Assembly (NCBI GenBank): GCA_023052935.1
Contig: CM041297.1
Location: 99,780,484-99,844,483, forward strand
Source of the DNA: Piezodorus guildinii
Lineage: Eukaryota; Arthropoda; Insecta; Hemiptera; Pentatomidae
Direction: 5' to 3'
Length of the DNA stretch: 64,000 nucleotides
Shown here in pieces: positions 56,592 through 64,000 of the stretch. The position numbers and the translations under genes were made by a program. Below the pieces are notes generated by a model. That model was not told the DNA's origin and did no database searches. It saw nothing but the letters and a program-made list of their open reading frames with translations. Numbering within the stretch: position 1 is the first letter of the stretch; each line of letters starts with the position of its first letter.

Positions 56592-56876
56592 GCTTATTTA
56601 TTTGTTTATTTATTTAACATCACTATGGCTTATCGGACGATGCTACAATGGGATTCCTAAATTTAGCTTATCCAGGTTTAATTAGGATAGTGATCTTTCA
56701 CGAGTACTTGACATCGCACAGGCTCAGTACCGCCTTTTTACTACCCCTTTGAAGGACGGCATAACTATTGAATTTCTCCTCCAATTAAAAAATTCTAGAT
56801 CCACCTGCGGATTTGTCCCCGTGACTATGGGAACAGGAGGCTGTTATGCTAGCCACAATGCCACAGGCGCCCCCTG
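56592..56876 (-). mobile_element. SINE S1, near-complete
   Basis: In minus orientation: GGCGCCTGTGGCATTGTGGC head with A box, a mutated B box (GGGACAAATCC), full body and an AAATAAATAAACAAATAAAT tail. Confidence 0.8.
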
Positions 56877-56919
56877 AGATAATTTCAAATAGATCCCTCT
56901 ATTTAATAATTTAAATAAA

Positions 56920-57300
56920 TAAGAGCCTTTCTCGACGTAGAACAGGCTTTTGACAGACTTTGGCATCCAGGAAGCTTTACAAACTTCGCCAATTCCTCTC
57001 CCGAATTTCCTATTAATTAGTTCATATCTAACTGATAGAACCTTCCAAGTAAACCATAATCTCTCCTACTCATCCGTATTCACTCAGTCAGCCGGTGTAT
57101 CTCAAGGTAGTATCCTGGGTCCGATCCTACACATTGTGAATACAGCTGATAATCCCATCCAACCAATCACTATCCTTACTACCTACGCCGATGACACATG
57201 TGTGTTATCTATGACTATTTCCATCTATTTTAGACTCATCATCCTGATCAAATAGCCTAATCCCAATCCTTCTTAGAAGGTTGCAACGGCAGTGGGTTAG
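56920..57300 (+). pseudogene. Jockey-type LINE J-F, reverse transcriptase fragment
   Basis: RAFLDVEQAFDRLWHPG (motif A) is in one frame; after a shift, FLLISSYLTDRTFQVNHNLS, SAGVSQGSILGPILHI (motif B) and LTTYADDTCVLS (motif C) follow. Soon after, near 57,270, LRRLQRQWVREH from the C-terminus appears, so the thumb region is deleted. Confidence 0.8.
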
Positions 57301-57589
57301 AGAACATTCGCAAATATTCATACTGCTAATGTGGCAACGGTCCCATTCTCCGCTCAAATACGGAACGTAAGGGCTCTGACTCAATATCCACTTGCTCTCA
57401 TATCAGCAACATGAAGGGATGAAGGCCTGGAATATAGGCCAGTGGGGAGGTATGCATCTGTTTAGCATGTCCATTTATTTTTTATTTTTTTCTTTGGCAT
57501 AGCCATAATGATTAATATTACCGAATTATAAAAATACAAATATTTTATACCACTATTATTACAAAAACAAATATGTATTCGTAAAAATC

Positions 57590-58460
57590 CGTTTTTTCCG
57601 CCGTGCGCCGTCCATGGCATTTTCTCTGAAATTATAGGACCAATGTTATTGAAGCATTGCACAAAAATACTAGTACATCCAACCATGATCCAAAGCCGAT
57701 TAGTTTTAAAATGGCGGCCGATTAAATATGATTCAATTCAATAACTCAGTTATTTTTTAAGATAGAGAAAAATTTATTATTTTTTAACCAAAAGACTGAA
57801 TAATTACAAAAAAAAAAAAATTTACCCATAAATACGCCTATAACTCGGTTATTTTTTAAGGCCGAGAAAAAATTGTATTGAGTTTTAGGATCGGGTCACC
57901 GTGACGAATAAAAAAAAGAATAGAATTGAACTTTTGCCTTTATAGAACCCGAATAACGAGTCCGCCGTCCGTGGCATTTCTCCGAAACTACTGGACCATT
58001 TTTTTTTAAATTCTCTACAAAAATATTCAGGCGTGTAACGATGATCCTAACCCCTAAACGCTGATATGAGCTTTTAAAATGGCGGCCAATTAGAAGTTAT
58101 TTAATCCAATAACTCAGTTATTTTCGAATATAGAGAAAAAATTCTATAGAGTTTTAGAATCAGTACACCGTTATTAATTATAAACCTGAAAAAATAATGA
58201 AGTATTACCTATACATATGCCCTTAACTCAGTAATTTTTTTAAATGAATAATTAAATAACTAAAAAAATTCTTTAAAATGAAAAAATAATCGTTAAAATC
58301 GGTTTAGAAATAGCAAAGAGATAGTGGTGATTGACCATTTTCCTTTGAATATTTGTTAGTTAATTGCCTTTAAACTGCTCTATAAACAGTTATACTTAAA
58401 TATATTTATTTAGAAATACTAAATAATTGAGTAATAATTTGGCGCGTTATTTATATGTTA
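57590..58460 (+). repeat. family B repeat, longest copy
   Basis: Contains the GTGGCATTTCTCCGAAACTA box twice (57,612 in a variant, 57,970), the AAAATGGCGGCC box twice (57,708; 58,077) and several AACTCAGTTATTTT units, so at least two head units are in tandem. Confidence 0.8.
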
Positions 58461-58965
58461 TATTTCAACAGTTCATAAGAAGTATTATTTCTAATTAACG
58501 TACAGATCATTTTCGTTATGTTAAAATACCAGAAACGCCTATCTCTGAAATTAAATATTTGCACCAGTAGGTGTGTTAGTCCACTCTTTGAGCGCAGGGT
58601 CTCTGAGACTACATGACCGACTAAGGTACGGTAGTCTGGAAATGCAAGGTATTGATCTCGATATAGCACTAGAGGGAACCACCGATACTGATTGACCTAT
58701 TACAGTAGCCCACAAAGGCTGTATCAAGCCTTGCCAAGCTTATGGAAACTTGGCTACCTCTAAGCCCTCAAGTTCCAGAAATTAATACGGCGGTTCGCCA
58801 ACAACCGTTCAACGATCTCCGGCAATAATCTTGATTAATTAAAAAAAATTCATGTTTTTACTAAAAAATGTAGGTTATATAGATTATACTTAAGGTTATA
58901 CTTTAAATGTTTAGATCATCCCGAAATAAGTAGCAGGAACTCGTATTTGAATATTTATTTTTTTC
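58461..58965. other. unassigned sequence, GC-richer centre
   Basis: Bases 58,560-58,830 are less AT-rich (CTTGGCTACCTCTAAGCCC is an example). No frame or second copy. Confidence 0.4.
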
Positions 58966-58972
58966 TAAATAA

Positions 58973-59060
58973 ACGAAGATACCTCTTCGTGAGCCGAAAC
59001 GTCGGCAAAATTAGTATATTTTCACTCGACTGACTCCTGATTATTTCTACCAATAATTTT
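58973..59060 (+). mobile_element. P2-type Penelope-like terminus, decayed
   Basis: CGAAGATACCTCTTCGTGAG then CCGAAACGTCGGC (58,997-59,009): the GAAACGTCGGC half of the hammerhead core is exact, while the CTGAAGA box has decayed to ACGAAGA. The following CTCGACTGACTCCTGATTAT is a terminus-like sequence. Confidence 0.4.
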
Positions 59061-59149
59061 AACAGTCGACCATACATTCTCAATATAGAAGGGGTATCTT
59101 GCAGGTCACCAATTTGTTCTGAACATAAAACGAAGGTAGGTCAATCTGA

Positions 59150-59215
59150 AAATAAAGTTAACGTTAAAAGTCAGGAATCGAACTGCCATCCGCTTCTGAC
59201 CCGAGAACACCGCTA
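59150..59215 (-). other. tRNA-like remnant
   Basis: On the minus strand GGCAGTTCGATTCCTGAC resembles a T-arm/B box and AATAGCGGTGTTCTCGGGTC precedes it. No cloverleaf can be completed; more likely SINE debris than a tRNA gene. Confidence 0.25.
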
Positions 59216-60010
59216 TTTAATATTTATTTTCTGAAAAAATAATGATTTGCCATTTTCATATTTAATGAAACGAGAACAAGATAACAGAGGTGAATTCATA
59301 AAATCAATAATAAAAAAAATACATCAGCTTTTTCATGCTTAATTACGATGAACTCGTCACTAGTTATCTCAGACTATTTTATGAAGTTTTACCTTACTTG
59401 TGTAATGATGATTCCCAAGGAATTGAATATGTAAGATTCAATCCCATACTTCAAGAAACTGCCAGCGTGTGAAAAAAAAAAGGTTTGAAGAATAGACAGT
59501 GTCATAATGTATTTTCTTCAAATTAGAAATGATTTTTCTAAAGAATTTTAAAAACATCGTTAGACCCTAGAAGTGAAATTGTTGATGAATTGTTTCGGTT
59601 ATAACTAAATTCACTATTAATTTAAATATTTTATAAGACTTTGATAGTTCTAAATGCTTCCCTGTTCCAGTTAGGCGAATAAGATATTCAATCAAAGAAA
59701 TTCAGAAACGATTTAAGATGAAAATATCGCAGGTAAATGGTCATTCAAAGATGAGATGTGATTTCTCAGTAAATAAGGAGGGGAGTGAAAGACAGGAAAC
59801 ATGGAAAGTTGGCCAGTTTTTTGGATGGATATTCGGGACATTAAAGAGTTGAGATATTGCGATGAAATATTGGGCTGTCCGGAAAATAATATATTATATA
59901 GGATTTAAAAGGAAAAACATGTTTTTATCACTTTTAATTAATCGAAAAATTCTGCATTACTTTAAATACATTTCTGCCAACGTGATGGCAGCTTTCTCCT
60001 ACCTTCTAAT
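59216..60010. other. unassigned sequence
   Basis: Nothing recognised; open frame 59,862-60,062 ends in the T-rich tail of the next LINE and is not a gene. Confidence 0.4.
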
Positions 60011-60015
60011 TATTA

Positions 60016-60762
60016 TTATTATTTTTTTTTTTTATTCGTATATATTACAATTTGTCATGTAGACAATAATAATAGTGCTACAGGATCTCATTCATACAAT
60101 ATTTACAATATAAACAAAAGGAAAGTCAAATTACATAAAATAAAATCAAAATAAATAAACGTATACAATAACAAAATTTATAGACAAAATAAATACAAAT
60201 AAATGAAGTTAACAAATAAATAAACAAAACATGTCACATTCATACCTATGTACAATATTTACAATCAGCTCGAGAACCCCGGACGGGGCTTGTCCCTCCA
60301 CTTGTGGAAGGACAAGCAGAGTCCAAAGGATCCCAGCGTCTCCCTCTCAGCCGCATCACTGCTGAGAGCCAGCGGAAGCTAAGTGAGGGCGCCACAGCCA
60401 CAATCACACCGCACATGAGAGGAGAATCTGACCAGTGTCAGAACTCCAGAATAGATGTGTACAATATGTATCGGGGCCACTGCCGTTTCAACCTTCTAGG
60501 GTTTTATGGATGAGTGGAGCTGGATAGGGATTGTGCTAGAGGATTAGGATGATGAATGAGGTTCTGGTGGAATTTGGAAAATTTAGATAGAATCAGGTCT
60601 GAAATAAATGGAACATTAAGGTCGTGGTGTAAGGTATAGTTGGAGACATAATAAGGAGCATTTACTATTGTTCGGAGGACTTTGGATTGAAAGGATTGAA
60701 TGCGTTCGATGTTAGAACGTTTAGCTGTCCCCCACAGCTCAAGTCCGTAGGTCCAGTCTAAT
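60016..60762 (-). pseudogene. Jockey-type LINE J-C, C-terminus and 3' UTR
   Basis: From 60,760 on the minus strand: WTYGLELWGTAKRSNIERIQ, SFQSKVLRTIVNAPYYVSN, LHHDLNVPFISDLIL, then a stop inside STHP.NPRRLKRQWPRYILYT. The UTR is unusually long (about 450 bp) and its first part is GC-rich (CATGTGCGGTGTGATTGTGG), suggesting an added segment. It ends GACAAATTGTAATATATACG plus A-rich tail. The plus-strand 69-residue frame at 60,304 is the shadow of this UTR. Confidence 0.8.
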
Positions 60763-60879
60763 TATAATTTTTAATTATGAGAATTTATAAATGCAGAAAA
60801 TCCATTTTGAACAATAAATTGTTATGCTGATTCTCCTTTGTGGAGCCACTATCCAAAACGTCCCATGCTCTCGTTGAAA

Positions 60880-61265
60880 GTCGATTACAAGTAACGATTC
60901 TGGAGAAGAATGGATTTCAGATGTTTCAGTAAATAAGAGAGGCATGAATGTCACCTAGATTTTTTAGAGCGTTTAATGTGTGTGGAACCCTAGTTTTGAT
61001 TATCTTCACTTTCCTAATTATCTTGAAGTCGTCATGGACTGCCGCATTGCTTACATCAAGTTTCCTGCAAGTTCTTGAACGGTTGTTCTGGGATTTTCTT
61101 CTATTGCTAAAGCTCGTAGAACATTTTTATCAAGGGAAGAATTCTTCCCCCACCCCCTTTGTCTTCCAGGGTGAAGTCTCTTTCTTTGTACCATTCTTGA
61201 AAAGTGCACTCTCTAATAATATAATCGCATCTCACTTTGTTGATGTTCTCGTCCTTTATGGCCGA
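60880..61265 (-). pseudogene. mariner transposase remnant
   Basis: Minus-strand reading: CTFQEWYKERDFTLEDKGGG, LALEENPRTTVQELAG-like sequence (LRALAIEENPRTTVQELAGN), AVHDDFKIIRKVKIIKTRVP and NPFFSRIVTC. This is the end of the mariner DNA-binding region up to the beginning of the catalytic domain. Stops interrupt it, and no inverted repeats are seen. It is a different mariner lineage from the other four. The plus-strand 107-residue frame is a shadow. Confidence 0.65.
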
Positions 61266-62030
61266 AATTAGACTCAATATAAAATTAAATTATGCAGTTA
61301 ATGAATCATGCACAGTAGAGATATTTTGATTTTTACTGTGACAAAAATACATCTTGTGCATATGGATGCGAACATTCCCAAGTATCCTTCTAAGTGTTTG
61401 AGACGAGCAATGTAACAACAAGAGTGATTACTCTAGAGGATCCGGGAGGTAAATATAGCAAGGGATTGAGAGAGGGTGAAGGAAGGCGGCAGAGGGCGGG
61501 GAAAGGGAGTGTTATGATCGGTAATGCAGGTGTTGGATATTGTTCCTTAAGTACAGGTGAGAGTTCCTTTGTCGATAAGTCCTAGGTAACTAGTTCAAGG
61601 CTATCCGAGGTAGCCTTAGATATTATAAATATTTTACAAGATTATTAAATATTACTATATCTTATTAACTAGTCAATCGCATTCAATAACTATACGAATA
61701 TCACGCTTTGACATCCTAGAAAATATTGAATTATATCCAAGTAGAGGAATGCAACGGAGGAAAACAAACATTGTCTTTTAGAAGACGATTAATAAGTGCT
61801 GACATTAATCCAAATAAAAAATATAGCAAACGTAAACAGTTTATTATTATATTATTATTATTAAAGAGTAAAAAATAAAAAAATAAAATTGTATTTATAG
61901 TTAAATAAAATGTTAAGAATATTCCTGTAGGAAAAAAAATCGGTATGCTGTGTTATAGCAACCCAATTACGTTGGGCAGCATCATTTTGTTTATTTATTT
62001 ATGAATAAAGTGTATCTCTCAGGAATATTT
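61266..62030. other. unassigned sequence
   Basis: Bases 61,390-61,600 are purine-rich on the plus strand and less AT-rich; the 63-residue frame in it (GLREGEGRRQRAGKG) is low complexity. No second copy. Confidence 0.4.
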
Positions 62031-62035
62031 AAAGA

Positions 62036-62254
62036 AAAAATCTGGTGCGGACAATACACGACTTTCACTTACCACGACTGTTAAAATTAATTTAATAACT
62101 ATTAACTATACTTCAATTTAAAAAATATTTTAAGTTGATTTTAATAAAACATAGTTTCATTTTGGTTGGAAACATATGATTTAGATTAAATAATGTAACT
62201 ATATTAAATTGTTAATCAGTAATAAGTTTATTCCCTATTCGTCACTTTATATTA
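62036..62254 (+). repeat. family A repeat, left part
   Basis: AAAAAATCTGGTGCGGACAA then TACACGACTTTCACTTACCA is the clearest left end in the window. The copy is interrupted by a mariner and resumes at 63,185. Confidence 0.8.
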
Positions 62255-63182
62255 TTGGGTTGTTTCACATGAAATGTCCGTTTTTATAATTCCTGAAATA
62301 CATAAAGGATTTTGCAGGTCTCTTTAAATATGTTTTCTTCCGAATGTTTACATATTTAAAGTAAACAGTTACTAATCCTCTACCTTTGTATTATGAACAT
62401 TAGCTTCCCAATCAATTACCCACTTTTTAGTATACCTCCAAATATGAACATAGAAACACGCGATTTTCGAGTAATATTTTTGTACGAGTTTAAACTCGGC
62501 CATTCAGCAGCTGAGGCAGCTAGAAATATTCGCAAGGCGTTTGGTGAAGGGAGTGTTAATGAACGGACCATTCGCCGTTGGTTTGCTAAGTTTTCAGCTG
62601 GGGATACCGACTTGGAAAACTTGCTCCTAGGAAGAGCTCCGTCCATAATAGACAACGATGCCCTCAAACATACAGTAGAAGGAAACCCCTACCAAACAGT
62701 TAAAGGAATCTCAGCACAACTAAATACAAGTGCATCTACCGTTTCCAGACATTTAAAGTGTACTGGGAAAGTAAAAAAGTTCGATACATGGGTACCTCAT
62801 GATCTCACTGAGCGGCAGCAAGACCCCATGTTTCAAAACATACTGTGCAAAAATTGAAAGAACTGGGCTACAAAGTTCTTCCGCACCCACCATATTCTCC
62901 CGACTTGTCTCCAACAAATTACCACCTGTTCGGGAATTCAGACAACTTCGTCAAAGGAAAACGTTTTGAAAATGATGAATAAGTGAAAAGTGCGTTTTCA
63001 GATTTTGTTTCACTTCAAAGCTCAGAGTTTTTCAGTTCGGGGATAAAAAGTTGGTGTCAGGTTGGGAAAAATGTGTAGAAAAAGAAGGTAAATACTTCTA
63101 ATAAAATTATCTTGCTTTCATATCGTATTTTTAATAAAAATCCTTTACCTTGAAAACGGACATTTCATGTGACACAACCCAA
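62255..63182 (+). pseudogene. mariner deletion derivative with both ends
   Basis: 928 bp, bounded by inverted repeats TTGGGTTGTTTCACATGAAA continuing TGTCCGTTTT, and the mirror copy ending at 63,182 with one mismatch in the first 30 bp; TA flanks both sides (62,253-62,254; 63,183-63,184). The transposase starts probably at ATG 62,444 (MNIETRDFRVIFLYEFKLGH) and is open to 62,857, covering the two helix-turn-helix parts (NERTIRRWFAKFSAGDTDLE; GISAQLNTSASTVSRHLKC) and WVPHDL. It then jumps from TERQ to the ARPHVSKH block and goes out of frame, losing two catalytic Asp residues. The third, in SPTNYHLF, is Asn. The 44,539 copy has the same junction and the same Asn. Confidence 0.92.
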
Positions 63183-63184
63183 TA

Positions 63185-63880
63185 CCTTTTACAACTTTTT
63201 GTATAAGATAATATTTTTTCTAAAATCTTTCTCTTTTCAACGGTATATTATACATCAATGTCACTGTTCTTATTATTAAAACAACAAAAATTACATTAAA
63301 GAAATTGTTTTGCTCTCTTATCCTTTCGTTGGTCATGAAATTCGCCCGTCTTGTATATTTAGCCGACTTTCATCAATGTCATTCAGATGATATGGTTAAT
63401 CTTTTGGAATGTACAAAACTAAAAGTAGTTTAGAGAAAGAAAATTTAAATTATCGGCATTTATACCCTGTCAGGCTATTTTAATCATAATTAAACCTACA
63501 TGATATCAAATCCAATTAAATTATACATTGATATAGCGAGTTTAATCAAAATCGTCAGAGCCGTTTTTGAGATAATCATAAAAAGGTGCAATATGCATAG
63601 TATAAAGTGGTTCTTCTGGTCAGCCGATTTCAATGAAAAGTTTTTGTAACATATCGGGCGTATAGTTGTCTTAAATATGAAATTTCAGTTTCATAGGACT
63701 TATCATTTCCGCCCGGGAGTTACCACACACACACAGACCTTTTTGCGGGACATAGTTACTTGGACTCAGAGGATCCTAAAACCTGTATTTCCGTCGAAAA
63801 CTGGAATTCGAAAATTTTCATGATCGCAATATTTTCTCTTACTATATATTTCATATATAGGTAAGTGAAAGTAAAAAAAA
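63185..63880 (+). repeat. family A repeat, right part
   Basis: Resumes with ACAACTTTTTGTATAAGATA and runs through TATCGGCATTTATACCCTGT, AATCAAAATCGTCAGAGCCG, TTCATGATCGCAATATTTTC to the right end TATAGGTAAGTGAAAGTAAA. One of the best-preserved right ends. Confidence 0.85.
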
Positions 63881-64000
63881 AGTACTACATTTTACTAAAA
63901 TGGCAAAAGGTAACCTCAGATCTGTCGGGGTCAGAAAGATAGATTTTTCCAAGCAAATTGAGGCAAATGGTTTTGAAAATTAAACGTTGGAACTAAAAAA
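63881..64000. other. unassigned sequence at window end
   Basis: Nothing recognised. Confidence 0.4.

Noticed and set aside
61394..61585. 63-residue Gly/Arg/Glu-rich frame
   Set aside because: Low-complexity purine-rich sequence without supporting context.

Overview
The window looks like a gene-poor, AT-rich stretch of an animal nuclear genome, most likely an insect or other arthropod. The evidence is canonical spliceosomal sites around a coding block, mariner and Tc1 DNA transposons, Jockey-type and RTE-like LINEs, tRNA-derived SINEs, Penelope-like fragments with hammerhead-like motifs, and long (TA)n arrays. I cannot name the species. No bacterial operon, ribosome binding site, CRISPR array, rRNA gene or intact tRNA gene is visible.

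Only one convincing host-gene segment is present: an internal exon at 8,740-8,962 (+) encoding about three leucine-rich repeats, with an AG acceptor and a perfect GTAAGT donor. Much or all of the window may be intron of that gene or flanking DNA; no second exon was found.

Almost everything else that can be assigned is mobile-element debris, often nested. Names used here are local labels. Family A is a roughly 0.9-1.1 kb non-coding repeat bounded by ACTTTCACTTACC / GGTAAGTGAAAGT, with about a dozen copies. Family B is a non-coding repeat with an internal unit of about 120 bp, in four copies. S1 is a tRNA-derived SINE with an (AAAC)n-like tail. S2 is a second tRNA-derived SINE ending in oligo(T). 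P1 and P2 are Penelope-like termini. J-A to J-F are Jockey-type LINE remnants. Two RTE-like LINE remnants are called R-1 and R-2, and a third LINE type with an (ATCTA)n tail is called L.

Layout. 0-9 kb: P1 end, J-B and J-D remnants, family A and B copies, then the LRR exon. 9-16 kb: mostly unassigned AT-rich DNA, plus an S2 copy split by LINE L. 16-19 kb: LINE R-1 with a perfect 13-bp target duplication inside family A. 19-24.9 kb: microsatellites, an S2 tail, family A, and a mariner inside family A. 25.7-27.7 kb: inverted P2 arms, one carrying a mariner with intact ends. 28-37.6 kb: Jockey remnants, P1, family A, S2, and LINE R-2 inside an S1 tail. 38-45.2 kb: family B, LINE L tail, a 302-bp tandem duplication, family A, and a truncated mariner. 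46-51.1 kb: S1 with target duplication, family A plus J-B, the longest Jockey copy (J-A), and a near-perfect 147-bp foldback MITE. 51.4-52.7 kb: a decayed Tc1-like transposon. 53-64 kb: S1 copies, Jockey pieces, family B, a P2 end, a mariner remnant, and a mariner deletion derivative inside family A.

No transposon here looks able to move itself: reading frames are truncated, frameshifted, deleted through the catalytic core or altered at active-site residues. The most useful observations are the hammerhead-like Penelope termini in inverted arrangement, two mariner copies sharing one internal deletion (a line spread in trans), the foldback MITE, the undescribed-looking family A, and clean nested insertions with readable target-site duplications. 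I saw no convincing new multi-gene system.
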